From: Sipunculus nudus
Taxonomy: Eukaryota; Annelida; Sipuncula; Golfingiida; Sipunculidae
Length of the DNA stretch: 64,000 nt
Assembly: GCA_026874595.1 (NCBI GenBank)
Contig: CM049310.1
Span: 26,957,058-27,021,057, forward strand
Reading direction: 5' to 3'
A program made the position numbers and the translations under genes. This document shows positions 1 to 15,800 of this stretch, one piece after another (the first letter of the stretch is position 1; each line of letters starts with the position of its first letter). Below the pieces are notes generated by a model. It had not been told where the DNA came from, made no database searches, and saw only the letters and a list, made by a program, of their open reading frames with translations.

Positions 1-10
1 CCTGTTCATA

Positions 11-19
11 ACATAAAGG
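11..19 (+). promoter_or_regulatory. TATA-like box of gene A
   Basis: ACATAAAGG lies 57 bases before the ATG at 68. In gene C, TATATAAGG starts exactly 57 bases before its ATG, and the bases between align. The window starts here, so upstream elements are not visible. Confidence 0.5.
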
Positions 20-67
20 TCTGCACAGACTGCGCTTAGGTACAGACTCGTCTGAAGCTACATGACC

Positions 68-138
68 ATGAGGCCGCTGTTGGTTTGTGGTGTTCTGGTC
101 TGTCTGACACTCATTTACAGTTCGCTGGTATCCGCGAG
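68..138 (+). CDS. Gene A exon 1: signal peptide
   Basis: Encodes [19 protein letters not shown] followed by LVSA, a classic hydrophobic signal peptide. The exon ends AG|GTGAGT in phase 2. The paralogue at 59132 begins with the same layout (MRSLFVCSVLVCLALV), which supports both the start and the donor. Confidence 0.85.
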
Positions 139-3100
139 GTGAGTATATAAATTGCCCATGAGTCATGTGTACACGATTTTCATTCATGATTTAATAACTT
201 GTGAGATTAATTATGCAATGGCAGAATTCACAAATTAAATGTAACATGACGGAACTTTAGGTCGATGTTTTAATTAAGCAGTCTTTTTTAACTTCAGAGA
301 TTTGAGGGATCACATTGTGAAAACACTGAACTTTTTTTACTTTGTCTAGAATCCCTTAAAGCATGTGTCAGTGTGTTATGGCGCTCATGTGTATTTTTGT
401 GTGTCGGTACTAGACCTGCAACAGGTCGAGGAATAATTTTTTTTTCATTTGTTTGTATCACGTTGGTCAATGTTCAGTGATCATTTTATAATTCATGTAT
501 TGGCCCCTTCTGTGGGGTGCAAATAGTTTACTTTCTTTCTCCAGGGGGCCCCACTATCACTAAGGGGTAAGGACTAGATGAGAATCCTATAATTGAGCAC
601 ACAGACGCCACCTGTAGTTATTATTGTGAATTACTGGAACTGGTCATGGCAGCAACAGGGAAGCTGGACATAGGGTCAACAGAGTAAAAGAATAGGGGTT
701 GCTTTTACTTGGGGTATATTTATGCAAAATCAGAAACAGACAAAATTATAGGGACCTACGCAGGTCTATGTCGGTACATACAATATATTTAGCTTTACAT
801 GATAATTAAAAGTGGCCATAAAATTACTGGTTACCCACAATGTGTAGGATATACCTCTAATGTTAACTCTGAAAAATAAAGATCTATTCATATTGTCCTG
901 ATAATGGATGGTATCTGCACGTCCTCCGGAAACATTAATAATATAATAATAAAATATGGACTCGATCTTTACTCTTACAGGCCAGTTAAAATAATGTACT
1001 ATGGTTTATTTACCCCTAGAGCCTACCGGGTTCAAAGTATACCCTGGTTTCTGAGACTTGGAATAAGTTTCAACTGTGATTGGTCTAATTGCTAACAATA
1101 GATCCCAAACTGGGGTAAGACGTAGCCCAGAGGTTAAGGCGTTGGATAACGAGGAACAGGTCTCCTGTGAGGATCTGGCAAAATGTTATAATCTCGCTAG
1201 GATCTTAGAGATTCGCTAGAAAAATGACTAGTCCACGCAAATAATAAAAATGGGTTCATATTCCCTAAATAAAAACTATTTTGCCTTATTGTTGTTATGC
1301 TGTCAGACAGAAGCCCGTATTTAACGTCCGCAATGAATGGTACGTCAGGCAACACGCATCGTTTTACTTTTACCGTGTACTCGCGGTGACCAGCCTATGC
1401 GCATGCGCACTGACTTAAAGGTTGGGTATCTTTTGAACCAATACACTAAGAGTTCTGGATTACTCCTAACCCCATGCATATTAAATCATGACTTTCAGAA
1501 GGCTAAATAATTTATAATATATCATTCTCAAAGTATGGTTAACTTCATCCTTACTCAATAGACAGTGACACCAGCAAACCATGCATGGACATATCCTTTT
1601 AAATCCAGATCCCAACAGTTCTTTTGTGCCAAGTACTATCGACCTGTACCATACCACGTAGCGCGTACCGACTTTGCTTTCTGTAAATGTTACAGAGGTT
1701 ACGCAGGTACTCATAATAACTATATAGTAATTAATATACAGTAGCATCTTACTATTTCGGTTACTGACAGATTGTATTCGAGATTTTGCCCTTGATATAG
1801 AAGTTATTGGGGAGGTCGTTGACCTTAACCAAACTACCCATGTATCCGTTATTAACAAGTGCCCCTATTTGAGAGGTGACAGGAAGAAGGCAGACGCGGG
1901 TAAAAACAAAACCTCCTTCTATAGCTTTTGTGGAGGTGGTATCCTAGTTCTTACTCTGTGATTCAACATACCAAACCGGACCTATATTTTTCAAATAAGG
2001 AATATTGGATTGCGAAAAAAAAAAGAAATCTGCCTTTTTTTCCAGTGCTCTCAAGTGGCAATATATTTCTAAATTAACCTGAATTTAAGTGATGAATACA
2101 GGATGTAAGCACATGGTACTTGCAGCCCATGCATGACCGTGTTCACCGCACTCTGAGGAATCAGTTGTTACAACCATGCAGGAGACAGTAAAAGCTGTCC
2201 CTGATGTCAGAGGTGTGCGGATGTTGTTCTTTAAAAAATGCCAAATTTGATAGTTATAATATCCTAACCTGTGCGAATCCATGCAAACATGCAACAGAGA
2301 GTTAATAACCCGGAGAATTTATAAACCCAAGAATATACCTCGCCCGTCCTTTATTAGGTTAAGGCGGCTCCTGTCGACCGTCGTCATACGTTTTTCTTTT
2401 TTTTTTTGGGGGGGGGGGGGGGGGGATACACAATCTGAGCGACCTTAGATCTTGGTGTAAAGTAAATAAAGTTTAAGTTCCTTAAACTGGGGAAAACATT
2501 ATTATATATTTAATATCTTAGATTGTTGCATCATTTGCGATCTCAATTCGCGTCGGAAGCTTCTTATTTTACCAGATGCAGGTCAGATTAACATATAATT
2601 GGTGCCGTGACATGTGGACGTATCACTGTCTTACTCAGTATCTCCCCAGTCACACCAGGCCTACAGGGACCATGCTATCCTGTCACCAGCTTTGTAAACT
2701 AGGTCTAAAGAAAGAAGGTGGGGGGGGGGGGGAGGGGGGGGATGGGGAGGGGGGGGGGAGCACCCAAATACTGAAATAGAATCAGCAACACGTTTAAGTC
2801 CCCTCATTGCTCAATTAGTAAGACCATTTTTTTTTCTACACCAGCGACTACGAAGATGAGGAAGACGAGGAGGATTTCCTGGAGCCGACAAAGGCTAAAA
2901 CTCTGCTGCGAGTGAAGCGTGGATGGAGAATTAGTCGACTGTGGGGAGAAGAGGGACGAGAGGAATCGAGAAGCAGAGAAAGAAGGAGGGAGGCAGATCA
3001 CAGAAACTGGCTGAACAGGTAAAGTTTTATAAAAAAAAATTCTTTTACAATATAAAAGTGGGTCATAATTATTCCTTAAAAACATTCGTCCTCAGTTTCA

Positions 3101-4062
3101 TCAGAAAAATAAACAGAATTAATTTGAATCTCTGGAGAAATACAAAATTATTTGGCATGTCAATATGTATTTTTTTCAGGTAATTAAAACAGCTACTTAA
3201 TTAAAAAAAATAAATATGAACTGGCATAACTTTATTTCACACGGGAATGATATAAGGCTTTGGCGGAGGGGTTTGACCTCTGCTGGGTCCTGCAGTATTA
3301 TCCCTTAAATATTTCTGTAGACTGATGTTTGGCAGAACAAGACCCCATTTTTCCCTATTTCTATCACGACATGTGTTATTTCAAAGAAAACCTTTGTGGT
3401 ATATGCGTGTTAAATTGATCAAGGATATTTATAAGTGGCTTTTTCTTCGTATGTCTATAAGAAGGTAACACCTCTTATTAACAGTGGGCGTCGGTCTCAA
3501 ACAGGTAAAATACATCTTTATACCCACACGAGATACCAGTGAGTCTAGGAACACAAGATGTATATTAAATAGGTGACGTGTTTTAAGCAGAGCAGGAAGT
3601 TTATGAAATAGCTCTTCAGATGGAAATTCTGCCTAATTCTGTACTCAAATCAAAGTACTCAAGCATATGAGGAAATATATTACCAGTGGAACAAACATGG
3701 TATATTACTTCTGAAACGACTCTTAATTCACTCATACTTCTCTCTAAATCAACAACTTTAATCTGTGAAATGATCATATGACTGGGAAATTTCTTTTTGG
3801 CAAAGCCACAAGTTTAGAAGAATCGTAGAATTTTAGCTTTTACATTATTTCGTACACAGAAACACGTGTCTGATTCAATTGTTTTTTTTTTATGATTACT
3901 TGTTACATTATTTTTTTCATGGTAATTTTTTTTTATCAAGATTGACCAAATCCACCATGTGCAGTTAAGTCGGGTGTACACATAAGACCCCGTCTCCGTT
4001 ACTTCTGCTCCTTCTCTGTTACCTCTGAACGCACGCCTGAACAGATTCTGAGCATCACAGAC

Positions 4063-4106
<44 letters not shown>

Positions 4107-4121
4107 CTCTCGCTCTCTCTC

Positions 4122-4164
<43 letters not shown>

Positions 4165-7100
4165 GGACATTCTTCTACGGTTCCAAACGATATGCTGAAA
4201 ATCAAGCGTAAAAATGACAGACATGTTCCAATTGTTAAGTCTCCGTCGGGAGGAAAGATGCAGAAGATCAAAATATTGCGTTCTAAGTTAATTAGAATGA
4301 GTACAGAGGCTTGCTCTGTCCTGCCAAACAAATATGTGTCCATAATAACAAACAAATAGCGAATTTTATCGTAAAAAGTAAGATTTATTATCTGCGGTAA
4401 TTAATCTGTATCTCAATGTCATCGTTTCAGCAACTGTCCAAAGACATGTTGGGCATCATGGGGTGGTTGGACCGGCTGCAGCGCCCCCTGTGGCAACAAC
4501 GGTATTAAGACCCGAAGCCGTCAGCGCAAACCGCCACAGCAGTGCGTGTCCTGGGTTAACTCCCATGGATGTCCGGGCCCAAGCAGCGACAGGGCAGCTT
4601 GTAACCGGTTCTGTCACAACGGAGGAGCCGCCCAGCCGGGACGATGTAACTGTCAGGCCGGCTTCAAGGGAACGTGCTGTGAACACAGTTAGTAAAATTC
4701 TCAGAGCTAATGTCAGATTACACTCCCCTGTGGACGAACCAACACTTTTATCAACACCAACGTCTTTTATATCAGACATACATATTTGAATGAGGCTGTG
4801 CTTCCATTAATTCGGGTATGGTCCCACCGAGACCCGGCATGTCATTATTACCTCCGATCAATAGGTTATGTTTCCCATTATCTGTTTGTAAGCTGGTTGG
4901 ATTGTAACTCTAATTGTGTATAAAATATGTTTGTGTGAGAGGGTCGAAATTGAAACCCCAAAAAATGTTTGATTCTGCCGAGAATCAGCCGTTATACTCT
5001 ACACAAGGGAAACAGCTGCCATAACATAATTAAAATTGAAAAAGTGTACATCATTTCAATCAGTTTAACTTATTAATTTGTTTAATAATTAATTTTTTTA
5101 TTTCCCTACCTACTCAGTCATCTCATGAATATTCAGAAATAATGTCCCCGCGATAGATCGTTTTTTATGTATAATTGGCCAGGTGCACGTGCAGCACTGG
5201 GCATAGACTGGTAGGGCTATCTTGTAGGACTTGGCAGATGAAAGTGTATAATAATGAAATTTAATATGAATATGACTGATATTTTCTGGGTTTTTTTTTT
5301 TTTTGTTTTTTTTTTGTTTTTCCCCTCGGAAATCCTCAGTATAATTTTGATTATCTTTCTGCAGGGGTGACCTGTGGGTTTCCCGGAAAACCAACACACG
5401 GCGCGGTGTCCCCATCCTCCAGCTCCAGTTTTTACAACACCGTGGCCAGGTTCACGTGCAGCACCGGGTACAGAATGGTGGGGCCATCTAGCAGGACCTG
5501 TCAGAACAACGGGCAGTGGAGCAACAGCGTCCCCCAGTGTCATAGTGGGTAGACTATTTACATAATAAAATGTTTCCTTTTTTATGTTTACAGATCCTTT
5601 TAGGTGACACTCACAACTATTTGAGAACTATATATATATTTCCTTAGTGTGTGATGATCATTCGCTCATATCAATGTTGCTAATTTCTGTTTCTGTCTCG
5701 ATGCCTTCAAGCGCCTAAGTTGTATTGATACAACATTGAAAGGTATAACGGAAAATCTATTGATCACATGACTTGTGGAGAACAGGAGTACGGACAGACC
5801 CCCCCCCCCCCCCCCATAAGGATCCTCATTTAAAATCTCGTTCGGCCCTGCCAAAATATTATAATTTTCCTCCCCCTGACCTCGTGTTATGAGGTGTATA
5901 ATTTGGTTATACGAAAGAACTTTTGTGCTCGCCGAAAATCTTTGATTTTCGCAAGCAGGTTGGTCAGTTGCGTACGTCTGTTTGTTGGTTTGTTAGTTTG
6001 TTTGTCTGTACTCTCCTGGCAACAGTTTTGTAGCAATCAATCTGAAACTTACAGGGTTGATTGATACCCAAATGTTGTGAAAGCCGATTGTTTTTGGTCA
6101 GTAAAGGTCAAGGTCATAAAAAAGTCAAAATGTTATTGTCGTCATAACTTCGATTATTATTGTCCTATCTACACAAACTATAGCTCATATTGTTCCTCTA
6201 GGCTTTCTCCATGCGATGGTTTTATCAAATGGCATCTCCTATGTATCAGTGTGTTAGTATGTCTGACTGTTTGTCAGTTGTCCTCAATTTCGCCTGGTCG
6301 CTGGTTCTTGTGTCTAACATATACCATTCTACAGGCCACAGTTTTGTAGTGTTGGAAACTGGTACATCTCATATCTTACACTAATATCACAAAACTGATT
6401 TTTCATTTTCGGTACATAGCCTCTAGGGAGCGCTGCATTCGAAACACTGCAACATCTCGTTTTTTGTCCACATCTCCAAAACTGTAAACCTTAGCTTCAT
6501 AAACTAAAGCTCAATATGTTCCTCTTTTCTTTTCCCAGTTAAGGTGAAGTCATCTCAGATCTCTCAGTGTGTCAGTATGTCTGTCATTTTGTAAGTTGTC
6601 GTCAAATTTGCCTCCCTGCTTTTTCTTTCGTCTCATATATGGCTTTCCACAGGTTAGATTTTATAAACAATCCCTCTGAATGTCATATTGTTGATATAAC
6701 ACCTAAAGTTGTAGAATGTCTGATGTCTTTTAGACTAAATAGTCCAAAGGTAAAGGTCAAGGTCATAAAAAACTACAAAATAGTTTTTTTCTGCATATCT
6801 TTATTAAAATTTATCGATGCTGCATAAACTGAAGTTCATTTTACACGCCATTCCATGGCCTTTCTTTTGATATGTAACTGCCTAATCTGCTGTTACCATG
6901 ATTATGCATTTTTCGGGGTTTTTAAAGGTAGAGTGGGCTTCAGGCACCATTGGATCAGTTGTACTTGACTTTTACAAAATCTCGGGAAATCTCGTACCGT
7001 TTCTCGTCAAATGGGATATAACAAGATATATATAATAGACTTTGCTTTGCTATTTCTATTTTTGTATTGTATAAAACAAAATTCATATATTCTTTCTGCT

Positions 7101-10100
7101 ATTTTTTTTTTTCTGTCCATCTACATTTTGTGGTCGTTACATCCATGTATATGACAGTATCAGGGACCAGAATGAGGGTTGTCTAGTTTTAATAATTTTA
7201 GTTATCAGATGCTCCGACCCCGGGACTCCACCTCACGGCTCCCGCGCCGGAAGTGACTTCACATACGCCAAGGCCGTTGTGTACACATGTAACAATGGAT
7301 ACCGGATATCCGGGACGGCTAGACTGGTATGTGGGGCGAATGGACGGTGGAGCGGCGCCCGGCCATCGTGTCTGCGTAAGTGAAACTAAGGACCTCACGG
7401 CAACTACTTTAATAACAATAGATCACGTGTTCCTATTTGTTGAGAAGGAGAGTAGTGAATGGTTTGGCCTGCTGTGGTTGGCTCCAGCCGTTATGGCAAG
7501 AGGCCTTAAAAGAAACCTATTGTTTGATTTTTATGTGCTTTTAGCATAATCTCACACAAAATTAATGGCATCAGTCAAATATTGTTAAATCTGTGGCCAA
7601 TCAAAGACATTTTGTCCAAATGGTTATTAAGAGTGCTTGGAGGGGTATTTTTTGCTTCACTGCATTCAGACCAGGACGGTGAGAAATTGAGATACACAAG
7701 CCCTGATTTTTTGGGCCTTGTTTGACTATAGAAACAACAAATTCTCAGATAAAAAAAAAAAGATTTAATGTCATTATTTACATTGAAAAGTATTTAAAAT
7801 AGGCCCAAACTTCAGGTATTTTATTGAAGTTATATAGAAAAAATAAATACAGCCACGTGTCCTATATATATAGGGTGAAACAAGTAGAGGTAAACTCCGT
7901 GCAGAGTGAACATTTGTAAATATCATGCAGAGTAAAGGTAACCTCCGTGTAGAGTTAACATTTATAACCTACGTGCAGAGTGTAAGGCAACGTCCGTGCA
8001 GTGTAAGCAACATTTGGTGAAGAGAAGTCATAGCCTCCTTTGAGAGTGGACATAACAGTGGAGAGTGAACAAAACACGTTAAGTAAACACGGCCACCATA
8101 CAGAGTTACATAACGAACATACAGAGTAGGCGTAACGTTCCTTGAGCGTAGAAAATATCTCCAAGCAGGATAAAAAATAACACGCAGTGTAAAATCTCGA
8201 TGCACAGTGAACATATATCCATCGTGAAATCGTTAGAAATTCAGAAAATTTGTCAATTTTTAAAAAGCACCTGTGTAAAAATGATGAAGTACCACCACCA
8301 TACTATTATACTTTTACAGGAAACCGCAGCGTTCAGATCATACACACTCAGATGCGTATAGGATGTAGTGTTTTGAAAGGGGTTTTTAAATCTTAATAAT
8401 TGTGTAGAAAATGCTATTTGTGCGTGTGGTTCTTCTGAGGAGACGCCAGATCCCTATTTTTTTCTCATGTCCTATGTATACCAACAAACGAACGGAATTA
8501 CTACGAGGCATGCCGTGTGAGATTAAAAAAATTGAAATTTTCCTGTATGGTGACAAAAACGAACCAAAATTAGATAACTTTCAACTATTTGAGAAAATTT
8601 ACTGTTTTATTGAAGAGAGTGGTCGATTCTAAGAGAATTATTATATAAATATTAGTGTATGGAGCCTGATCATGATTTTATTGCAAGGCCAATTGTAAAC
8701 ATAGCCCATACGCTTATGCTTATTGCGGTACATTTTCTTTTGTGTTCCAAACAAATTGAGATTTCTTGTTATATTATTATAGCACCTATTTATAATTTTT
8801 ATTTAATTATCAATGAATACTGAGAACACAAGGACCTTAAAAACATAAATAGTAGGGATTTCTGTGTCACTGTATTGTATTTGATTGCATTGTACGATTA
8901 TCTTTTGAAACATGTTAATATATATCTTGTATCTTAGGAGAGAAATTAATATAGGGCTATGCCCTGTTTTCCAATCCTTATTGATGATTCAATAAACTAC
9001 TGTTTACACCAACATATATCCATAAACCATTAGAGAGAAACTATTATTGCTATGAACAATTATTCACGATAATAGCTCAAATAAAAAAATATATAGTCTT
9101 TACACAAGATTGGTTGTGGGAACATGAAGTGAACAAGGGGAGAGGATTTGCAGTTTGTCATTTGAGGGGAAATGTTTTCGATTCCAGAATGTCCATACTG
9201 TTTTCAAAGAGATGTAATCAACTTTACTTCTCAGTGCAAAAATAAGACCCCTACATGTTATTTACTACTAAAACTGTTAATTGAGTTTTACCGTAAAATT
9301 GATATAAGCATGATATATTGTTAATGTTTATCCATTTATAGCTGTCCCATGCCCGAAACTAGCGGCTCCAATTGGCGGTAGAGTGAACATCCCTGCCAAG
9401 CCTGTTTTCGGAAATGTTGCAACATTTTCCTGTAGTACCGGTTACTACCAGCAGGGGTCGACAAAGCGCACGTGTCAGGCGTCCGGGAAATGGGATGGGT
9501 CTGCAGCCACCTGTAATCGTAAGTATTCATGTTATATACAATGTAATATTATCATATGAAAACTACCATCACATGCAATCTCATAATATTAGTCCGTAAG
9601 CTTCATTTCTAGCTTTAACTATATACCCATGGATACAATAATGTATACTATGTGTCCAATATATAAACCCCCCCCCCCCCCCCACACACACACACGTTTT
9701 GTCTTCTTTTATAGCGTTGTTCATTCTCAGTTTTACGAAAGTAGCACGTCACAGTGTTTGAGTGTATCTAAAATGACTTAGATACATAACGTAAGATATC
9801 TTTTGTCCACTCCAGGAATCACGTGTTCCAAGCTGCAGGCGCCCTCTAACGGCGTAGTGAACCAAGGTACTGCCGTTGCCCCGGTGTATGGCCAGGTGGC
9901 CACCTACACGTGTCACCAAGGTTACCAGTTGAGCGGGGGTTCAAGAAGGTCATGTGGAGGGCCAGGCCCCGTGGGCACGTGGAGCGGTAATCAACCCGCC
10001 TGTAATCGTAAGTAAATATCCAGCCTAGAATTGATTTTGAAATTTATAAAAAAATTGCATGTCTATCAACCCAGTTAGCAAAGTAGATGGAGCCACTAAA

Positions 10101-12757
10101 ACATGATATATACATGTGTGACAGTGCATGTGTTAAGGTGTACACTGATTTATATACTCTTGAACACCTTTTATTTAAAAAGGAAATCGCATTTTCTTAA
10201 TTGTAATGGATGAGTGCCACCGATGTGTGCCTAATGGATTCATTGCTTTCTTTATTATTTTTATATCAAACAATGAATTCGAGAACAGATTGAATTCTCA
10301 TAAGATGAGACCACACAAGAAATATGACGTAAAATATTGACAATAGTTTGCAAAACATTTATGACAATTCCATTATCTAATCAGCTATTTTACATGTCTG
10401 GTCATTATTTCTGCCTCCAATTAGTAAATCCTGATATAACGATTGCTTTTTGATTACCTGAGAAGAAAAAGGAAATGGAAAATTAGAAAAATATACTGAA
10501 AAAAAATAAGGAGAATTAATAACAGCGGGCTGCCGAGTCAACCCGCCATAATATTACCATATGGTATTAATATTTGGAATTTATCGAATTACGACTGGAT
10601 CAGATATTAGAAATAAAATCCCCCCCCCCCCATCAAGGTATGGGGTGGTATTCTGATAATCTGGAAATCAGGATTTATTTCATCTGTATTTGCAATTTAG
10701 ATATTGCATTGAATTCTCTGTGAACTGCCAGGTTTTATAAGTACAACTTATCTCATTTTTATTGCAACCCACTTTTCAGCTGTGCCTTGCGGTGACCCCG
10801 GGAGACCCAGTAACGGGGTCAAACTTGGTAACACTCACACCTACCTGAGCAAGGTCACCTACCAGTGCTTACCTGGATACTACATGACTGGCGCCAGTAC
10901 TGTCACGTGTCAGGCCAGCAAGAAGTGGTCCGCCGGGAAACCTACATGTACAGGTAGGCAGACTTCATGCGTTACTTCAGTTTTTTTCTATGCAAGGTTA
11001 GAACTCAAGAACTTGTCAACCTCCTGATAATACTCCTTTACTTTGTTTACGTCCCATAAAAATCTAATCCTCCTCTAAACAAAAGAAATGGTGTTTTTTA
11101 ATCACTTTATGGAGTAAAATCGATTGTTCTAGCTAGCTTAATCATAGACAGTATATCCTGTACATAGGGCCGGGAGATGTTCAGGCTGAGATTTGTCACT
11201 GAAAGATACTTCGAAAACACTGGGGTCACACACTGTGACAATAAGTAAAGATACACGTTGTGTAAAATTGAGTTAAAGGGTAGAGAGCAAGTGACCTGAG
11301 CATAGTTAGTTAAATAAGCATTCTAAAATATGGATGGAGGTACTTATTTATCCCGAATCGTTGTAAAATTCGTCCATGCTGATTTTCAAAGACCTGCAAT
11401 TTGGTGACCAATGCGGGAAAGGCCAAGTATTATTTGCTATCAGTTGAGGAGACTTATACGTATCAAACTACTGGTTTGCACGACCCATGCTGCGGGGTAT
11501 GGGGTTATTTGTAAGAATATAGTTATGGAATTCATAACTAGTCAGCGCCACCGCTGTATAGTGGCGACACATTGCACAGTCGAACCTACATTTAGATGTA
11601 GCCAGAAAAGTTCCGTACCAAGAGCAAACCGAGCCTCCCCTTGGACGACAGCGTAGTTTCAAAAGTGTGTAACCATAGTGATTCTACATTGAATTAATCA
11701 GGCGGACGGGAAATGCCAAGCACCCACTTTTTTTTCTGTGAATTATCACTGATGTACCAATGTACAATTATCAGGAATTCTGTACCTCTGTTTTCGACTG
11801 CATGTTATTTGTAAAGCCACGCTAAGTTAAAATACATTAAAACATCATACCAAAAATACTTAACGTCAAGTTAACAGAACATTTCCAATCAGCCAATATA
11901 CTGAGAACCATGCCACCACAATGTTGCACAAGCATGATCTTCATCTGAATATACATATAGCCCCTACTTATTATCCATCAGTGAGCGGAGCTGCAAATGT
12001 CGGTACGTATTTTGCCACTTGTAGACTATTACCAACTATGAAAATCCGAGAGAGTTCGGAACCAACAAACATACTGAAACTTGTGTGAAACTTCTACTGA
12101 AACTTATATTACTTTGGTGTACCTCCACATGAATATAAGGAATTGACTCCTGTTACTGGATAAAATGACTTTGATATTTGGCGTTTTAGCTGAAAATATT
12201 TTTATGAAGAATCGAGCACGCATACTATACAATAATGTATAACGTAAGGTTTAGAGATCCGGCACACGGTCATTTTCAAGCAGCCTGTTGTGAAATAACT
12301 ATTATGTTACACGAAGGTGAACTTTCTCGGTCTATGTGTGCATCAGATCAAAGTATTTGATTACCTTGTCTTTCTTCCAGCATGCGCCAAGAACAGCTAC
12401 AAGGCGGGCAGCAACACCCTGACCTCGTGCACGAAGTGTCCGACAAATTCCCACACCAAGAACACGGCCAGCGCTGACGCCAAACTGTGCGAGTGTGACG
12501 CCACTTACAGAGGACCCCCGGGCGGCCCATGTCAAGGTAAAATTTAACACTGAAAATGTTAGACTTCATTATCATATATTTTACTACATGCGAGGTGTGT
12601 CACTCAAATAATCAAAGCTGACTATCTGACTTACTAATTTATAACAAAATCACGTGCACGTTCAGGTTAAGATTAAGGTACCTGCGAAGGAGAGCAAACA
12701 GAAAAAAAATGAAGAATATTTTAGGACCACACATATTGAATGTACAAAGACTCAATA

Positions 12758-12818
<61 letters not shown>

Positions 12819-15800
12819 GAAAGTGTTTTTATAGCGGGATTTAATTTTTGCGAATTTAGCGGGAACCAGAATTACGCTAAATAAAGAACACGCGTTATTT
12901 CAGACAACCTATAGACTCGGCTGAAATCCCCTCCGATTTATACTGTTTTGTAGAAACAACTGTACGTGAAACAAGTAGCCTTTGAAGACCTTTAGAATCC
13001 CCTCCTAATGGCTTTTAAGGACGACGGAGAGCCAGCAGCGATTTTTATCATCTCTGTTTGATGTTCACACTTAGTGTGCTGCTTCTAGTTAATTATGCAG
13101 TTGTTGTTGTTGAGTAATTCTACATTTTAAAATGAAAAATATTCTCAGAAAAATCTCCAACACAGCAAGATGAAGCGCCCATTTAAAGGCCATTTGAAAA
13201 TAAATGCTATATCGGAATAAAAAAAAAGTTTAAAATTCTCTCTTTGTATCGGCAGAAATTCGATGTCCTCCCTTGGCCACACCGAAGAACGGCAAAATAA
13301 CCACCTGTAACACACGTACGCACGGCGTATGCGTGTTTGATTGCATTGACGGTTACATCCTGGGAAGCGGGGACAGCAGACGACAGTGCAGTCTACAGGG
13401 ATCATGGTCAGGGGCTCAGCCAATATGTGCAGGTCAGCTGCTCTGAAAAATGTTTATATAAACGTTATATTTATGACTGTAGTACCACTAACTTTTTGTT
13501 GATCAATAATTTTATATTTATTTTTAAGAAACCTGATTGGCTATTGGTCAAGGTGCACTCGGGTCAATCGGTGCAGTAAAAATCGTATTTATCCTCGTTA
13601 TGCTAAGACCCAGTGACTTCACGGAGGGAAAAGTGTTTATTGTATTACTAAATACCTCTGGCTGGATTTATTTCGAAATGCATACAAGTTTTTAATAACT
13701 GTGCCATGTTTTTTCATTAATAAGGAAAAGTGCCATATACAATAAATCAGGCCACCGAAATATTAATGTGATGTCGTTATCTTGTGCAGAAATTCCTAAT
13801 TTGAACGTGTCGACTGAAGGGCCGAAATGTTTCCATTTTGCATTTCTCTCTTTTTTGGTATTTTCGGAAGCTAACCCTTTCTAAACCCATGGGAATACCA
13901 AATATATTATTTTTTTTCTTTATTCAGCGTGCTTGCAAAATACCTACAAGGCCGGCCATAATAAGTGTGAAAAATGTCCTTCCAACAGTCACACGACGAA
14001 ACCGGCTCAGATGAAACGTGGTTGTGTGTGTATAACGGGGTACATGGGTCCGCCGGGAGGACCGTGTAGTGGTGAGTAGTAAAGTGAGGCTTAGTTTAGT
14101 ATAGTGAATAGGGAACATACATTTGTAATGTATGAACCCAGTCCAATTTCTTTGCAATGGCAGTGCTGCAAATCTTTTATAATATCAAAATACCTTTTGA
14201 TATATACCAATAACTGAATTTATACTTATGATTTAAAATTATAAATTTTTTCGTCCACAGATATTGACGAATGTGCCGCAGCAAATGGAAAATGTGAACA
14301 AAAGTGTAGAAACACCGCAGGCTCCTACCGGTGTGAGTGTGACATCCCGGGTTTCATTGTGGATCCAAAGGACAAGCTCAGGTGCTTCGGTAATGCAAGT
14401 TTTTTCTATCTACGTGTAGGCCAGACTCCCGCTTTCTGGTAAAGAGTCCTAGCGACAGTAAATAAAAATCAACTTACATGTCTTCATACCATAGTTATTG
14501 GTAACTGTGGCAGGGTAGCTTAGTCGCTCTTTCAGAGTTAAGGTTATACGCTGTGGAAGTAGCAGAAAAACATCATATTGTCAACAAAATAAAAAAGGCT
14601 TAATTTCCATATTGCCATAGCACCAGTCTATCATAACTACAATTTGGTCATTTTCTGTAATGGACAACGAAATATACGCGGTCCCATTTGAAATGTGGCT
14701 TGGACAGTCGACGCTCGGCTCTCATCGCTATCGACCTGCATGGGTCCGATCCCCGGCATGGGCAGGAGAGCGGGTTGTAGTGGCCTGTCCCGGGCTGATG
14801 GTTTTCTCAAGTTTCTCCGGTTTCCTTCACCTCAAGACATTACCGAATGCCATCACCTGACCATTGAGCCTGTCTTGATTAGTTATTATAGTTCGAACTA
14901 TTTGTTCAATCCATGCAAAATTAATCTTTAAAGGTTCAATTTAACAAACATGCAGGGCCCCATGTTGACATGTTGACCAGTCTTGTCTACACTGAAGGGC
15001 AGTTACACGTGACGAACGCATTTTCTCGTAAAAAGTAATGATGTGAGAGAAAATGAGGGACGGTATAAGACACCAACTGCTTGGTCAGTTATGTAAACAT
15101 TTTATTGTAGAATAAGTAAAACGCAGACTTAATATTGTTTTGACTTGGTGCCATGACGCCAAGCCCCGCGTCACTGATAAAAGGGCCCGCGAGCCATGTT
15201 TTTATGATGAGAAGATATCTTGCTTCAACAAGTCACCCACGGCCTCCTATATCATGAACTTTGAACAAGCCGTGACGTCATGGGACTAATTCGGCCAATC
15301 AAATGCAATGTTACAAAAGAAAAAAAGTACACAGTATTCATACAGTCAATAAATGACCCTGTCTGCAGGTCTTGATTTAAATTTCAATTAATATTTTCTC
15401 GTTCCCAGCCCTTTGAGAACAGGTTAAATAAAAATGTTTGTTTGGATATATTTTACAACAACACAAAATAACCAAACAAACAGATGAAATTATGTTTTCT
15501 GAAAAATATACATTCCCTCCTTAATTTCATAATTTAGCTTTGCAAACACGTGTCGCTACTTTTCATTCGCTCAGAGAAGTTCAAGTGCAAGGCGTTCCCT
15601 AAGACAGACAATGGTGGCGCTGTGTGCAATGTAATTCGGGTCACGAACACCAGGAGGTGCCAGGTCAAGTGTAACCCTGGATACGAACATCTGGAGACGC
15701 CAAACCTTTTTGAGGAGTGTGGGGCCAACACAAACTGGAGGTGGAGTTACGAAGTCCGAAACGAAGAAATCACGCCGTGTATAGGTAATTAATTAAATAT

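Noticed and set aside
1481-1858. 125-aa minus-strand frame in intron 1
   Set aside because: No domain, signal, homologue in copy B or coding context.
3814-4355. Minus-strand Arg-Glu repeat proteins
   Set aside because: They come from the (CT)n microsatellite of intron 2; the same happens at 50033 in copy B.
4456-4779. Minus-strand 107-aa frame over exon 3, and the matching 226-aa + frame at 49501-50181
   Set aside because: Antisense shadows of the TSP1/EGF exons; no codon or domain support.
5990-6960. TCAAGGTCA words as nuclear-receptor response elements
   Set aside because: They belong to the tandem repeat unit and occur in intron repeats without other promoter features.
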